Below the pieces are notes generated by a model. The model did no database searches. It had not been told where the DNA came from and was given only the letters and a program-made list of their open reading frames with translations. 64,000 bases of DNA from Pseudomonas serboccidentalis (GTDB lineage: Bacteria; Pseudomonadota; Gammaproteobacteria; Pseudomonadales; Pseudomonadaceae). Every line of letters starts with the position of its first letter. The first letter of the stretch is position 1. Shown here piece by piece: positions 1 through 9,271 of this stretch. The DNA is taken from positions 1,512,132 through 1,576,131 of the forward strand of contig NZ_CP101655.1 in the NCBI RefSeq assembly GCF_028830055.1, read 5' to 3'. The translations under genes were made by a program, and so were the position numbers.

Positions 1-452
1 TCCTTGCGCGCACCCCAACGCATGCGTTTCGGGATCGGCAGGTCGTTCAGCGAGTCCTCGACGATGGTCGGCAGCAGGCTTGCGGTCGGCTTGCCGGCGA
101 TGTTCTGGCTGTAGCGCAGTTTCGGACCGCTCTGGTCGATTTCGCTCAGCTCGACGCCGCACTTCTTGGCAAAGCCCAGTGCCGCTTGAGTCGGATTGCC
201 TTCGGCATCGAATGCCGCCTGACGTGGCGGGCCGTCGAGGTTGATGCTGCGATCCGGCTGCTGGGTGGCCAATGCAGTGATCAGCACAGCCAGACGACGC
301 GGTGCGGCGTAGACGGTTTTGGTCTCGTAGCTCAGGCCCGCGGCTTGCAGGCCCTTGTCGATACCGGCGAGGAACGCTTCAGCCAGGGTGTTAAGGGCTT
401 TTGGCGGCAGTTCTTCGGTGCCCAGTTCAACCAGAAAATCTTGAGCACTCAT
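1..452 (-). CDS. glyS: Glycine--tRNA ligase beta subunit, N-terminal part (runs off the window)
   Basis: This is the beta subunit of the tetrameric bacterial glycyl-tRNA synthetase, which charges tRNA-Gly in the cytoplasm together with GlyQ. Only the first 150 or so codons lie in the window; the rest is beyond base 1. The reverse-strand reading begins [20 protein letters not shown], the typical GlyS opening with its GTEELP motif. The ATG overlaps the glyQ stop codon (ATGA), so the two subunits are translationally coupled. The identification is firm because of both the opening and the position directly after glyQ. Confidence 0.95.
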   Translation of the reverse strand, partial: MSAQDFLVELGTEELPPKALNTLAEAFLAGIDKGLQAAGLSYETKTVYAAPRRLAVLITALATQQPDRSINLDGPPRQAAFDAEGNPTQAALGFAKKCGVELSEIDQSGPKLRYSQNIAGKPTASLLPTIVEDSLNDLPIPKRMRWGARK

Positions 453-1402
453 TGTGCAGCCTCCAGCTTGGCCAGTACTTCGTCACGCAGGTCCGGGGTC
501 GCCATCGGGAAGCCCAGCTTGGCGCGGGCCAGCAGGTAGGCTTGCGCAACGGAACGCGCCAGGGTGCGTACGCGCAGGATGTATTGCTGACGCGCGGTCA
601 CCGAGATTGCCCGGCGCGCATCCAGCAGGTTGAAGGTGTGCGACGCCTTCAGGACCATTTCATAGCTCGGCAGCGGCAGCGGCTGGTCGAGTTCGATCAG
701 GCGCTTGGCTTCGCTTTCATAGAAGTCGAACAGTTCGAACAGTTTGTCGACGTTGGCATGTTCGAAGTTGTAAGTGGACTGCTCCACTTCGTTCTGGTGG
801 AACACGTCGCCGTAGGTCACTTTGCCGAACGGACCGTCAGCCCAGACCAGGTCGTAGACCGAGTCCACGCCTTGCAGGTACATGGCCAGACGCTCCAGAC
901 CGTAAGTGATCTCGCCGGTCACCGGGTAGCACTCGATGCCGCCCGCCTGCTGGAAGTAGGTGAACTGGGTCACTTCCATGCCGTTGAGCCAGACTTCCCA
1001 GCCCAGACCCCAGGCGCCGAGGGTTGGCGATTCCCAGTTGTCTTCGACGAAGCGAATGTCGTGGACCAGCGGGTCGAGGCCGACATGCTTGAGGGAGCCC
1101 AGGTACAGTTCCTGGAAGTTGTCCGGGTTCGGCTTCAGGACTACCTGGAACTGATAGTAGTGCTGCAGACGGTTCGGGTTTTCACCGTAACGGCCGTCAG
1201 TCGGACGGCGGCTTGGCTGCACATACGCGGCGTTCCAGGTTTCCGGGCCGATGGCGCGCAGGAAGGTCGCGGTGTGGAAAGTGCCGGCGCCTACTTCCAT
1301 ATCGTAGGGCTGAAGTACCACACAACCTTGCTCGGCCCAGTATTGCTGGAGCGCGAGGATCAAGTCTTGGAAGGTACGCACGGCTGGCGTAGGCTGGCTC
1401 AC
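449..1402 (-). CDS. glyQ: Glycine--tRNA ligase alpha subunit
   Basis: This is the alpha subunit of glycyl-tRNA synthetase and carries the class II catalytic core for glycine activation. The 317-residue product has family hallmarks such as [16 protein letters not shown] near the N-terminus, [20 protein letters not shown], and [20 protein letters not shown]. An upstream extension in the same frame is possible, but I chose the GTG at 1402 because the mature family start ([13 protein letters not shown]) follows it and an AGGTGA ribosome site sits seven bases before it. It is the first gene of the glyQS pair and is divergent from tag, with an 81-bp shared promoter region. Confidence 0.96.
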   Translation of the reverse strand: MSQPTPAVRTFQDLILALQQYWAEQGCVVLQPYDMEVGAGTFHTATFLRAIGPETWNAAYVQPSRRPTDGRYGENPNRLQHYYQFQVVLKPNPDNFQELYLGSLKHVGLDPLVHDIRFVEDNWESPTLGAWGLGWEVWLNGMEVTQFTYFQQAGGIECYPVTGEITYGLERLAMYLQGVDSVYDLVWADGPFGKVTYGDVFHQNEVEQSTYNFEHANVDKLFELFDFYESEAKRLIELDQPLPLPSYEMVLKASHTFNLLDARRAISVTARQQYILRVRTLARSVAQAYLLARAKLGFPMATPDLRDEVLAKLEAAQ

Positions 1403-1483
1403 GAAATTCACCTGTTTCTTGGGCTGCGATTTAAAGAGCGGGAGTATACCCGATTCAGTCGCACCTCCACCCCCTGGAGCCTT

Positions 1484-2041
1484 ATGCCACGCTGCTTTTG
1501 GTGTACCGAAGATCCGCTGTACATGGCTTATCACGATCAGGAGTGGGGCGCGCCGCTACGCGATGCGCAGGGTTTGTTCGAGTTGCTTTTGCTTGAAGGG
1601 TTCCAGGCCGGGCTGTCCTGGATCACCGTGCTGCGCAAACGCGAGCGCTACCGCGAGGTGCTGTACGGCTTCGACGTGCAGCGTGTGGCGCAGATGAGTG
1701 ACGCGGAAATCGCCGAACTGATGCTTGATCCCGGGATCATCCGCAACCGCCTCAAACTCAATGCCGCCCGGCGCAATGCCCAGGCCTGGCTGGCGCTGGA
1801 AGACCCGGTGGCATTCCTCTGGTCGTTTGTCGGCGACAAACCGATCATCAACCATTTCAAGGATCGCAGCGAAGTCCCGGCGATCACCCCCGAAGCGCTG
1901 GCAATGAGCAAGGGCCTGAAAAAGGCCGGCTTCACCTTTGTCGGACCGACCATTTGTTACGCGCTGATGCAGGCCTCGGGCATGGTCATGGATCACACTC
2001 AGGACTGTGACCGCTACGCGCAGCTCGCCAACGGCGGTTAG
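1484..2041 (+). CDS. tag: DNA-3-methyladenine glycosylase I
   Basis: This constitutive base-excision enzyme removes 3-methyladenine from alkylated DNA. The 185-residue product matches the E. coli Tag length. It opens [22 protein letters not shown], supplying the zinc-binding Cys/His pair and the conserved HDQEWG motif, and ends with the zinc ligands in [13 protein letters not shown] central [15 protein letters not shown] segment is also typical. The frame stays open far upstream, but that part is antisense to glyQ; the ATG at 1484 is the family start. It is divergent from glyQ and only about 40 bases ahead of the lipid A acyltransferase gene, so the two may be cotranscribed. Confidence 0.93.
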   Translation: MPRCFWCTEDPLYMAYHDQEWGAPLRDAQGLFELLLLEGFQAGLSWITVLRKRERYREVLYGFDVQRVAQMSDAEIAELMLDPGIIRNRLKLNAARRNAQAWLALEDPVAFLWSFVGDKPIINHFKDRSEVPAITPEALAMSKGLKKAGFTFVGPTICYALMQASGMVMDHTQDCDRYAQLANGG

Positions 2042-2081
2042 AATGGCCGCCTCGCGCACAGCACAAGATCAGGAGTGACCT

Positions 2082-2969
2082 GTGGAAAAGTTTAAAGGCG
2101 CCTTGCTGGTAGGCGCTCTGCGGCTGTTTGCCCTGCTGCCATGGCGGGCCGTACAGGCCGTGGGTTCGGCAATCGGCTGGATCATGTGGAAAACCCCCAA
2201 CCGTTCCCGCGACGTGGTACGGATCAACCTCGCCAAGTGTTTTCCACAGATGGACCCGGCCGAGCGCGAGCGTCTGGTCGGCCAGAGCCTGAAAGACATC
2301 GGCAAGTCGCTGACCGAAAGCGCCTGCGCGTGGATCTGGCCGGCCCAGCGTTCGATCGATCTGGTGCGCGAAGTCGAAGGCCTCGACATCCTCAAGGACG
2401 CATTGGCTTCGGGCAAAGGCGTGGTCGGCATCACCAGCCACCTGGGCAACTGGGAAGTGCTCAACCACTTCTATTGCAGCCAGTGCAAACCGATCATTTT
2501 CTATCGCCCGCCCAAGCTCAAGGCGGTGGATGAGTTGCTGCGCAAACAGCGCGTGCAACTGGGCAACAAAGTCGCGGCGTCGACCAAGGAAGGCATCCTC
2601 AGCGTCATCAAGGAAGTGCGCAAGGGTGGTGCAGTGGGTATTCCTGCTGACCCGGAACCGGCCGAATCCGCCGGGATCTTCGTGCCGTTCTTCGCCACCC
2701 AGGCGCTGACCAGCAAATTCGTGCCGAACATGCTGGCCGGCGGTAAAGCGGTCGGCGTGTTCCTCCACGCCCTGCGCCTGCCGGACGGTTCCGGCTACAA
2801 AGTGATCCTCGAAGCGGCGCCAGAGGCCATGTACAGCACCGATACCGCAGAGTCCTGCGCGGCCATGAGCAAAGTGGTCGAGCGTTATGTGGCGGCGTAT
2901 CCGAGCCAGTACATGTGGAGCATGAAGCGCTTCAAGAAGCGACCGCCGGGCGAAGCGCGCTGGTACTGA
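2082..2969 (+). CDS. htrB: Lysophospholipid/lipid A acyltransferase (LpxL/HtrB family)
   Basis: This is an inner-membrane acyltransferase of the LpxL/LpxM/HtrB family, which adds a secondary acyl chain to the lipid A precursor. The 295-residue protein has one N-terminal hydrophobic segment (about residues 7-37) and the family HX4(D/E) catalytic motif as H120-LGNW-E125, followed by conserved FYRPPKLK and a C-terminal YPSQYMWSMKRFK. The start is a GTG preceded by AGGAG at a good distance. PAO1 has an equivalent gene at the same place near oriC. Which acyl group it transfers cannot be read from the sequence. Confidence 0.88.
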   Translation: MEKFKGALLVGALRLFALLPWRAVQAVGSAIGWIMWKTPNRSRDVVRINLAKCFPQMDPAERERLVGQSLKDIGKSLTESACAWIWPAQRSIDLVREVEGLDILKDALASGKGVVGITSHLGNWEVLNHFYCSQCKPIIFYRPPKLKAVDELLRKQRVQLGNKVAASTKEGILSVIKEVRKGGAVGIPADPEPAESAGIFVPFFATQALTSKFVPNMLAGGKAVGVFLHALRLPDGSGYKVILEAAPEAMYSTDTAESCAAMSKVVERYVAAYPSQYMWSMKRFKKRPPGEARWY

Positions 2970-2996
2970 GTCGTGGCTGAGGTGCTTGGCATGATC

Positions 2997-3028
2997 TGTG
3001 GATAACCTTGTCGGCAAGGTTATCCACA
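2997..3028. promoter_or_regulatory. Perfect palindrome made of two opposed DnaA boxes
   Basis: Two consensus DnaA boxes face each other: TGTGGATAA at 2997-3005 and TTATCCACA at 3020-3028. The match extends beyond the boxes, giving 14-bp perfect arms (2997-3010 and 3015-3028) around a TCGG centre. It lies in the 83-bp gap between the acyltransferase gene and the PilZ gene. It could bind DnaA or, as RNA, form a hairpin; there is no U-run after it, so it is not a classical terminator. Confidence 0.6.
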
Positions 3029-3052
3029 ACCGTTCATTCAAGGGCGCAGCAG

Positions 3053-3292
3053 ATGTCCGAACAACGCAAATCGTTTCGCATCAAGATCACCCACGACAGC
3101 TTCGGCGAGTGCCTGGGTCAGACGCGCAATCTGTCGGCCACCGGCGTGTATGTCCAGCATCCGCGCCTGGCTTCGCTGCCCAAGGGCGCAGTGGTTTATG
3201 GTCAGGTGCAGGGTTTACCCACAGGCGCGCCGCGGGTACGGATGGAAGTGGTGACGGTGGATGCTGACGGTATCGGCCTGCGTTATCTGTGA
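3053..3292 (+). CDS. Small PilZ-domain protein
   Basis: This 79-residue protein is essentially a lone PilZ domain, a receptor for cyclic di-GMP. Both ligand-binding signatures are present: RxxxR as RKSFR near residue 5 and (D/N)xSxxG as NLSATG near residue 25. The C-terminal VRMEVVTVDADGIGLRYL matches the end of the PilZ beta barrel. I start it at the ATG at 3053; an earlier in-frame start at 3008 would put coding sequence through the DnaA-box palindrome. Its output partner is not evident from the neighbours. The window also encodes a GGDEF and an EAL protein. Confidence 0.85.
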   Translation: MSEQRKSFRIKITHDSFGECLGQTRNLSATGVYVQHPRLASLPKGAVVYGQVQGLPTGAPRVRMEVVTVDADGIGLRYL

Positions 3293-3307
3293 ACAACGCC
3301 CGCTGAC

Positions 3308-3622
3308 TTATTGCGCCTGACGGTCGAGCTTCTTCAGAAACACCGTCATTTCCTTTTCGGCCTGCTTGTCGCCATGGGCGCGGGCGGCTTCCAGACCCTG
3401 TTCCCACGCCTGACGTGCGGCGGCGTGATCGCCTAGCGCCTGCTGCGCCTTGCCCAGCAGTTTCCAGGCCGCCGAATACTTCGGATCGAAGCCTACGCAG
3501 CGCTGAAAATGCTCGGCAGCCTTGGCATTTTCCCCCAAATCCAGATAGCCCTTACCCAGACCGAAGCGCAGCAGGGAGTTATCCACACCCTTGGCGAGCA
3601 TTTTTTCCAGGGATTCGAGCAT
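3308..3622 (-). CDS. Small tetratricopeptide-repeat protein
   Basis: This is a 104-residue soluble protein with at least two TPR units: about residues 18-50 (LLRFGLGKGYLDLGENAKAA) and 52-84 (AAWKLLGKAQQALGDHAAAR). No signal peptide or membrane segment is seen. TPR proteins of this size act as interaction adaptors, but no partner can be named. It converges on the PilZ gene with a 15-bp gap, and its promoter side faces the REP pair downstream of trkA. A perfect DnaA box (3579-3587) lies inside the coding sequence. Confidence 0.8.
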   Translation of the reverse strand: MLESLEKMLAKGVDNSLLRFGLGKGYLDLGENAKAAEHFQRCVGFDPKYSAAWKLLGKAQQALGDHAAARQAWEQGLEAARAHGDKQAEKEMTVFLKKLDRQAQ

Positions 3623-3674
3623 GGGTGGATTCCTTTACTGTGGCGTGTCAGTGATGGGTCTGGCATAGGGAGAG

Positions 3675-3748
3675 CGCTATCGCGAGCAGGCTCACTCCTA
3701 CAATTTGGAATGCGTTCCCTTGTAGGAGTGAGCCTGCTCGCGAAGGGG
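3675..3748. repeat. REP inverted pair, class A (GTAGGAGTGAGCCTGCTCGCG)
   Basis: Two units of a Pseudomonas REP element face each other at 3675-3702 and 3721-3748, separated by 18 bases. It lies just past the trkA stop codon and can form a strong hairpin at the transcript's 3' end. The same unit recurs at 14853, 26351, 27865 and 32663. Confidence 0.9.
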
Positions 3749-3774
3749 CCAGTCTGATCACCATGTAACCTGGA

Positions 3775-5151
3775 TCAGAAGAAGCTCAACCCCACATGAA
3801 ACAGCTTCTCCACATCGCGAATATGCTTTTTATCCACAAGGAACAGAATCACATGGTCGCCCGCTTCGATCACCGTGTCATCGTGGGCGATGATCACTTG
3901 TTCATTACGAATGACCGCGCCGATGGTAGTGCCCGGTGGCAGGCCGATCTTCTCGATTGGTTTGCCGATGACCTTGCTCGACTTCGCATCACCGTGGGCA
4001 ATCGCCTCGATGGCTTCTGCCGCACCGCGGCGCAATGAGTGCACGCTGACGATATCGCCACGGCGCACGTGCGCCAGCAGCGTGCCGATGGTCGCCAGTT
4101 GCGGGCTGATGGCGATGTCGATATCGCCGCCCTGGATCAGGTCGACGTAGGCCGGGTTGTTGATGATCGTCATGACCTTCTTCGCCCCCAGCCGTTTGGC
4201 CAGCAGCGACGACATGATGTTGGCTTCGTCATCGTTGGTCAGGGCGAGGAAGATATCAGCGTCGGCAATGTTCTCTTCCAGCAGCAGATCGCGGTCCGAC
4301 GCACTGCCCTGCAGCACCACGGTGCTGTCGAGGGTGTCGGAGAGATAGCGGCAGCGTGCCGGGTTCATCTCGATGATCTTCACCTGGTAGCGGCTTTCAA
4401 TGGCCTCGGCCAGACGCTCGCCGATCTGCCCGCCGCCGGCGATGACGATGCGCTTGTAGGTTTCGTCGAGGCGGCGCATTTCGCTCATCACCGCGCGAAT
4501 GTTCTCACGGGCGGCGATGAAGAAGACTTCGTCATCGGCCTCGATCACCGTATCGCCCTGGGGCAGGATCGGCCGATCGCGGCGGAAAATGGCGGCCACG
4601 CGGGTTTCGACGTTCGGCATGTGCTCACGCAACTGGCGCAGTTGCTGACCCACCAGCGGCCCGCCGTAATACGCGCGAACCGCTACCAGTTGTGCCTGGC
4701 CTTCGGCGAAGTCGATCACCTGCAACGCGCCCGGGTGCTGGATCAGACGCTTGATGTAGTTGGTCACCACTTGCTCGGGGCTGATCAGCACATCGACCGG
4801 AATCGCTTCGTTCTGAAACAGCTGTTCTTCGCGATTGAGGTAGGACGCTTCGCGCACCCGGGCGATTTTGGTCGGGGTGTGGAACAACGTATGGGCGACC
4901 TGGCACGCGACCATGTTGGTCTCGTCGCTGTTGGTCACCGCCACCAGCATGTCGGCATCGTCGGCGCCGGCCTGACGCAGCACCGATGGCAGCGAACCGC
5001 GGCCCTGCACGGTGCGGATGTCGAGACGGTCGCCGAGGTCGCGCAGGCGTTCGCCATCGGTGTCGACCACGGTGATGTCGTTGGCTTCGCTGGCCAGGTG
5101 TTCGGCCAGCGAACCGCCGACCTGCCCCGCACCGAGGATGATGATTTTCAT
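3775..5151 (-). CDS. trkA: Trk potassium transporter NAD-binding subunit TrkA
   Basis: TrkA is the cytoplasmic regulatory subunit that binds NAD(H) and gates the TrkH/TrkG potassium channel. The 458-residue protein has the standard duplicated RCK layout: an N-terminal Rossmann fold with [13 protein letters not shown] at residues 7-19, a first TrkA-C domain, a second Rossmann fold with [17 protein letters not shown] around residue 240, and a second TrkA-C domain ending near 458. It follows rsmB by 22 bp on the same strand, the rsmB-trkA order kept in many gammaproteobacteria. No trkH is in the window. Confidence 0.96.
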   Translation of the reverse strand: MKIIILGAGQVGGSLAEHLASEANDITVVDTDGERLRDLGDRLDIRTVQGRGSLPSVLRQAGADDADMLVAVTNSDETNMVACQVAHTLFHTPTKIARVREASYLNREEQLFQNEAIPVDVLISPEQVVTNYIKRLIQHPGALQVIDFAEGQAQLVAVRAYYGGPLVGQQLRQLREHMPNVETRVAAIFRRDRPILPQGDTVIEADDEVFFIAARENIRAVMSEMRRLDETYKRIVIAGGGQIGERLAEAIESRYQVKIIEMNPARCRYLSDTLDSTVVLQGSASDRDLLLEENIADADIFLALTNDDEANIMSSLLAKRLGAKKVMTIINNPAYVDLIQGGDIDIAISPQLATIGTLLAHVRRGDIVSVHSLRRGAAEAIEAIAHGDAKSSKVIGKPIEKIGLPPGTTIGAVIRNEQVIIAHDDTVIEAGDHVILFLVDKKHIRDVEKLFHVGLSFF

Positions 5152-5173
5152 CCAGTCACTCCATTGAATCCGT

Positions 5174-6484
5174 TTAGCCGCGCGCGGCAGCGATCTTGAT
5201 CAGCTTGGCGTAGTAGAACCCGTCATGGCCGCCCTGCTGGGCCAGCAATTGGCGACCATGGGGCTGTTTGATCCCGGCCGTGGTCGCCAGGTCCAGTTCG
5301 CGGGCACCCGGCGTGCGTTCGAGGAACGCGGCGATGACTTCGGTGTTCTCGGTCGGTAGCGTCGAGCAGGTGGCGTACAGCAGGATGCCGCCGACTTCGA
5401 GGGTTTGCCACATCGCGTCGAGCAACTCGCCTTGCAGTTGCGCGAGGGCGACGATGTCGTCCGGCTGACGAGTCAACTTGATGTCCGGATGACGGCGGAT
5501 TACCCCGGTGGCCGAACACGGTGCGTCGAGCAGAATGCGCTGGAACGGCTTGCCGTCCCACCAGGTCGCGGTATCGCGGCCATCGGCAGCGATCAGCTCG
5601 GCACTCAGGCCCAGCCGCTCGAGGTTTTCCTTCACCCGCACCAGTCGCTTGGCTTCCAGATCCACCGCTACCACGCCGGCCAGTGCCGGTTCGGCTTCGA
5701 GGATGTGGCAGGTCTTGCCACCCGGGGCGCAGCAGGCATCGAGCACCCGCTGGCCCGGCGCCAGATCGAGCAAATCGGCGGCCAGTTGCGCGGCTTCGTC
5801 CTGCACGCTGATCCAGCCTTCGGCGAAACCCGGCAGGCTGCGCACATCGGCGGCGGCTTCGAGAACGATGCCGTCGTGGCTGTAAACGCATGGCGCGGCG
5901 GCGATGCCGGCGTCGCTCAGCAAACCGAGGTAAGCATCGCGGCTGTGATGGCGGCGGTTGACCCGCAGAATCATCGGCGGGTGCGCGTTGTTCGCGGCGC
6001 AGATCGCTTCCCACTGTTGCGGCCAAAAGGCTTTCAGGGATTTTTGCAGCCAGCGCGGGTGAGCGGTGCGCACTACCGGGTCGCGTTCCAGCTCGGCGAA
6101 AATCGTCTCGCTTTCGCGCTGGGCGTTGCGCAGCACGGCATTGAGCAGGCCTTTGGCCCAAGGCTTTTTCAGCTTGTCGGCGCAACCCACGGTTTCACCG
6201 ATGGCGGCGTGAGCCGGCACGCGGGTGTAGAGCAATTGATAGAGGCCGACCAGCAGCAGCGCTTCGACGTCGGCATCCGCGGCTTTGAACGGCTTTTGCA
6301 ACAGCTTCTCGGCCAGTGCCGACAGACGTGGCTGCCAGCGCGCGGTGCCAAACGCCAGATCCTGGGTGAAACCGCGATCACGGTCTTCGACCTTGTCCAG
6401 TTGCGTCGGCAGCGAACTGTTCAGCGAAGCCTTGCCGCTGAGCACAGCGGCGAGTGCCTTGGCGGCGGCCAGACGCGGGTTCAT
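5174..6484 (-). CDS. rsmB: 16S rRNA (cytosine-967-C5)-methyltransferase
   Basis: RsmB (Sun/Fmu) uses SAM to methylate C967 of 16S rRNA. The 436-residue protein has an N-terminal NusB-like RNA-binding domain (about 1-140) and a C-terminal Rossmann methyltransferase with the SAM motif [10 protein letters not shown], the first catalytic-site motif [15 protein letters not shown], and [14 protein letters not shown] carrying the nucleophilic cysteine. Its ATG overlaps the fmt stop by four bases (6481-6484), so translation is coupled in the order def, fmt, rsmB, trkA. Confidence 0.96.
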   Translation of the reverse strand: MNPRLAAAKALAAVLSGKASLNSSLPTQLDKVEDRDRGFTQDLAFGTARWQPRLSALAEKLLQKPFKAADADVEALLLVGLYQLLYTRVPAHAAIGETVGCADKLKKPWAKGLLNAVLRNAQRESETIFAELERDPVVRTAHPRWLQKSLKAFWPQQWEAICAANNAHPPMILRVNRRHHSRDAYLGLLSDAGIAAAPCVYSHDGIVLEAAADVRSLPGFAEGWISVQDEAAQLAADLLDLAPGQRVLDACCAPGGKTCHILEAEPALAGVVAVDLEAKRLVRVKENLERLGLSAELIAADGRDTATWWDGKPFQRILLDAPCSATGVIRRHPDIKLTRQPDDIVALAQLQGELLDAMWQTLEVGGILLYATCSTLPTENTEVIAAFLERTPGARELDLATTAGIKQPHGRQLLAQQGGHDGFYYAKLIKIAAARG

Positions 6485-7440
6485 TGCGCGTCCACCACGG
6501 CGCCGAGCACGGTGCCGACGGCGAACTTCTCACGGCGGCTGTTGAACAGGTCGCTGAAGTGCAGCGCCTTGCCGCCGGGCAGTTGCAGGCGGGTCAGGCA
6601 CAGCGCCTGCTCGCCGCAAGCGACGATCAGGCCGTCCTTGCTGGCGCTGAGCACTTCGCCGGGCGCGCCTTTGCCTTGCGCGAGCGTTGCGGCCAGTACT
6701 TTCAGTGCTTCACCGTTGAGGGTGCTGTGGGTGATCGGCCATGGATTGAAGGCGCGGACCAGACGCTCCAGCTCGACCGCAGGGCGGCTCCAGTCGAGGC
6801 GCGCTTCGTCTTTGTTCAGCTTGTGGGCGTAGGTGGCGAGTTCGTCGTTCTGTACTTCGCCTTCGAGGGTTCCGGCCGCCAGGCCGGCAATCGCCTGGAC
6901 CACGGCGGGCGGGCCCATTTCGGCGAGGCGGTCGTGCAGCGTGCCGCCAGTGTCTTGGGCACTGATCGGGGTGACGACCTTGAGCAACATCGGGCCGGTA
7001 TCCAGGCCCGCTTCCATGCGCATCACGGTTACGCCGCTTTCGGCATCACCGTGTTCCACGGCGCGCTGGATCGGCGCGGCACCGCGCCAGCGAGGCAGCA
7101 GCGACGCGTGACTGTTGATGCAGCCCAGGCGCGGAATATCCAGCACCGCTTGCGGCAGGATCAGGCCGTAGGCGACCACCACCATCAAGTCCGGCTTCAG
7201 CGCGGCCAGCTCGGCTTGAGCGTCTGCGTTACGCAGAGTCGGCGGCTGTAACACCTGGATATTATTTTCCAGCGCCAACTGTTTAACCGGGCTCGGCATC
7301 AGTTTTTGCCCACGACCGGCCGGACGATCCGGTTGGGTGTAGACCGCAACGATCTCGTAAGGGCTGTTCAGCAGGGCCTTGAGGTGCTCGGCGGCGAATT
7401 CCGGGGTGCCGGCAAAAACGATGCGCAGTGGCTCAGTCAT
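6481..7440 (-). CDS. fmt: Methionyl-tRNA formyltransferase
   Basis: Fmt formylates initiator Met-tRNA using 10-formyltetrahydrofolate. The 319-residue protein begins with [14 protein letters not shown], contains the formyl-folate-binding segment [17 protein letters not shown] near residue 110, and has the C-terminal OB-type domain (about 205-319). A good AAGGAG-like site precedes its ATG. Unlike the tight def-fmt pair of many bacteria, 57 bp and a terminator-like hairpin (7455-7486) separate it from def, so fmt-rsmB-trkA may be partly uncoupled from def. Confidence 0.97.
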   Translation of the reverse strand: MTEPLRIVFAGTPEFAAEHLKALLNSPYEIVAVYTQPDRPAGRGQKLMPSPVKQLALENNIQVLQPPTLRNADAQAELAALKPDLMVVVAYGLILPQAVLDIPRLGCINSHASLLPRWRGAAPIQRAVEHGDAESGVTVMRMEAGLDTGPMLLKVVTPISAQDTGGTLHDRLAEMGPPAVVQAIAGLAAGTLEGEVQNDELATYAHKLNKDEARLDWSRPAVELERLVRAFNPWPITHSTLNGEALKVLAATLAQGKGAPGEVLSASKDGLIVACGEQALCLTRLQLPGGKALHFSDLFNSRREKFAVGTVLGAVVDAQ

Positions 7441-7454
7441 GAAAGGAGTCTCAT

Positions 7455-7486
7455 AAAAAGAAAAAGGCTTGCCGCAGCAAGCCTTT
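7455..7486 (-). terminator. Rho-independent terminator or attenuator between def and fmt
   Basis: On the minus strand a 10-bp perfect stem AAAGGCTTGC / GCAAGCCTTT (7477-7486 and 7463-7472) with a CGCA loop is followed by a T-rich tract (TTCTTTTT, 7455-7462). It sits 57 bp into the gap after def and directly ahead of the fmt ribosome site, so it should lower read-through from def into fmt-rsmB-trkA. Confidence 0.8.
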
Positions 7487-7497
7487 GAAGAGGGGCA

Positions 7498-8004
7498 TCA
7501 AGCGTTCTGGCGATGGAGCTTTTCCAGTTTCTTCTTGATCCGGTCGCGTTTGAGCGTGGACAGGTAATCGACGAACAACTTGCCGTTGAGGTGGTCGCAT
7601 TCGTGCTGGATGCACACCGCGAGCAGGCCTTCGGCGATCAGTTCGTAGGGCTGGCCGTCGCGGTCCAGCGCCTTGATTTTGACCTTCTGCGGGCGGTCGA
7701 CGTTTTCGTAGAAACCCGGTACCGAGAGGCAGCCTTCCTGGTACTGATCCATCTCGTCGGTCAGCGATTCGAACTCGGGGTTGATGAACACCCGCGGTTC
7801 GGTGCGGTCTTCGGAAAGGTCCATCACGACGATACGTTTGTGCACGTTGACCTGGGTCGCGGCGAGGCCGATGCCTGGCGCTTCATACATTGTTTCAAAC
7901 ATGTCATCGACCAACTGACGCACTTCGTCGTCCACTACAGCCACAGGCTTGGCGATAGTACGCAGACGCGGGTCCGGGAATTCGAGGATGTTTAAAATGG
8001 CCAT
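7498..8004 (-). CDS. def: Peptide deformylase
   Basis: This metalloenzyme removes the N-formyl group from nascent proteins, the counterpart of Fmt. The 168-residue product has all three family motifs: GIGLAATQV (residues 45-52), EGCLSVP with metal ligand C92, and QHECDHLNG with ligands H134 and H138 and catalytic E135. I placed the start at the ATG at 8004 ([14 protein letters not shown], the usual Def opening); the longer open frame upstream to 8145 lies in the divergent promoter region shared with the LysM gene. Confidence 0.97.
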   Translation of the reverse strand: MAILNILEFPDPRLRTIAKPVAVVDDEVRQLVDDMFETMYEAPGIGLAATQVNVHKRIVVMDLSEDRTEPRVFINPEFESLTDEMDQYQEGCLSVPGFYENVDRPQKVKIKALDRDGQPYELIAEGLLAVCIQHECDHLNGKLFVDYLSTLKRDRIKKKLEKLHRQNA

Positions 8005-8163
8005 AGGCTGATTGCTGCACGTATTGAGTAAAGTCGGGTCGATGGCCTGGCAGGTCCGAAGATGCAGGCTACCGTTGTGAAGCGTAGCTAATGCATTTTG
8101 CAGTAGCGAGCCACGGGGGCTCTGACGGTTCACGCGAACGCACATGATAAAGGGATTCGCTGC

Positions 8164-9189
8164 ATGAGGAAAACACTACTCGCCCTGCTGCTTCTGGCTT
8201 CGACCGGTGCTGCGCAAGGGCAAGTGCAACTCAGGGATGGTTTTCCACAGCAATACACCGTGGTTTCGGGAGATACCCTCTGGGACATTTCCGGCAAATA
8301 CCTGCGCGAGCCGTGGCAGTGGCCACGGCTGTGGCGGGCCAATCCGCAGATTGCAAACCCCAACCTGATCTACCCCGGCGACACGCTGACACTCAGCTAC
8401 GTCAATGGCCAGCCGCAACTGACCCTCAACCGTGGCGAGTCACGGGGCACGATCAAACTGTCGCCGCGCATTCGCACCAGCCCGGTGGCCGAGGCGATTC
8501 CGAGCATTCCGCTGAAATCGATCAACAGTTTTCTGCTGAGCAACCGCATCGTCGACAAGGCCGAAGACTTCGACAAGGCGCCGTACATCGTCGCGGGTGA
8601 CGCCGAGCGGGTGCTCAGCGGCACGGGTGACCGGATCTTCGCCCGTGGCCATTTCGACCCCAACCAGCCGGTGTACGGCATCTTCCGCCAGGGCAAGGTT
8701 TACACCGACCCGCAGACCAAAGAGTTCCTGGGGATCAACGCCGACGATATCGGTGGTGGCGAAATCGTCGCCACCGAAGGCGATGTCGCCACGCTCGCCC
8801 TGCAACGCACTACGCAGGAGGTGCGTCTTGGCGACCGCTTGTTCAGCGGCGAAGAGCGCTCGATCAACTCGACCTTCATGCCCAGCGCTCCGAGCACCCA
8901 GATCAATGGCTTGATCATCGACGTGCCACGCGGCGTCACCCAGATCGGCGTGATGGACGTGGTCACCCTGAACAAGGGCAAGCGCGATGGCCTGGCCGAA
9001 GGCAATGTGTTGGTGGTGATGAAAACCGGGGAAACCGTGCGCGACCGGATCACTGGCCAGCCACTGAAAATTCCTGACGAGCGGGCCGGGTTGCTGATGG
9101 TATTCCGCACCTACGACAAGCTCAGTTACGGCCTTGTCCTCAACGCTTCACGCTCGCTGGCGGTGCTCGACAAGGTGCGTAACCCTTAG
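8164..9189 (+). CDS. Exported LysM-domain protein
   Basis: This 341-residue exported protein has a signal peptide (about residues 1-20, ending GAAQG) and a single N-terminal LysM domain (about 30-80; [17 protein letters not shown] followed by [19 protein letters not shown]). LysM binds peptidoglycan, so it should sit in the periplasm or at the wall. The remaining 250 residues are of unknown function. It is divergent from def and precedes dprA, the same order as the equivalent gene in PAO1 (PA0020, recalled). Confidence 0.88.
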   Translation: MRKTLLALLLLASTGAAQGQVQLRDGFPQQYTVVSGDTLWDISGKYLREPWQWPRLWRANPQIANPNLIYPGDTLTLSYVNGQPQLTLNRGESRGTIKLSPRIRTSPVAEAIPSIPLKSINSFLLSNRIVDKAEDFDKAPYIVAGDAERVLSGTGDRIFARGHFDPNQPVYGIFRQGKVYTDPQTKEFLGINADDIGGGEIVATEGDVATLALQRTTQEVRLGDRLFSGEERSINSTFMPSAPSTQINGLIIDVPRGVTQIGVMDVVTLNKGKRDGLAEGNVLVVMKTGETVRDRITGQPLKIPDERAGLLMVFRTYDKLSYGLVLNASRSLAVLDKVRNP

Positions 9190-9271
9190 CAGGCTTAACA
9201 AGTTACCAACAGAGTTATCCACAGCTTGTTCCGAATGGTTCGGGACTTATAACGATCAAGGATGATCCACG

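Noticed and set aside
401..1483. Long open frame on the plus strand continuous with tag (546 codons in total)
   Set aside because: The part before 1484 is antisense to glyQ and has no family sequence; it is a GC-rich shadow frame. Only the tag portion is real.
3675..3748. Repeated palindromes considered as a CRISPR array
   Set aside because: Units occur as scattered inverted pairs at gene ends, not as tandem direct repeats with regular spacers, and no cas genes are present.
4039..5199. 386-codon plus-strand frame opposite trkA
   Set aside because: It is antisense to a well-conserved gene and has His/Gln/Val-rich composition typical of reverse-frame shadows.
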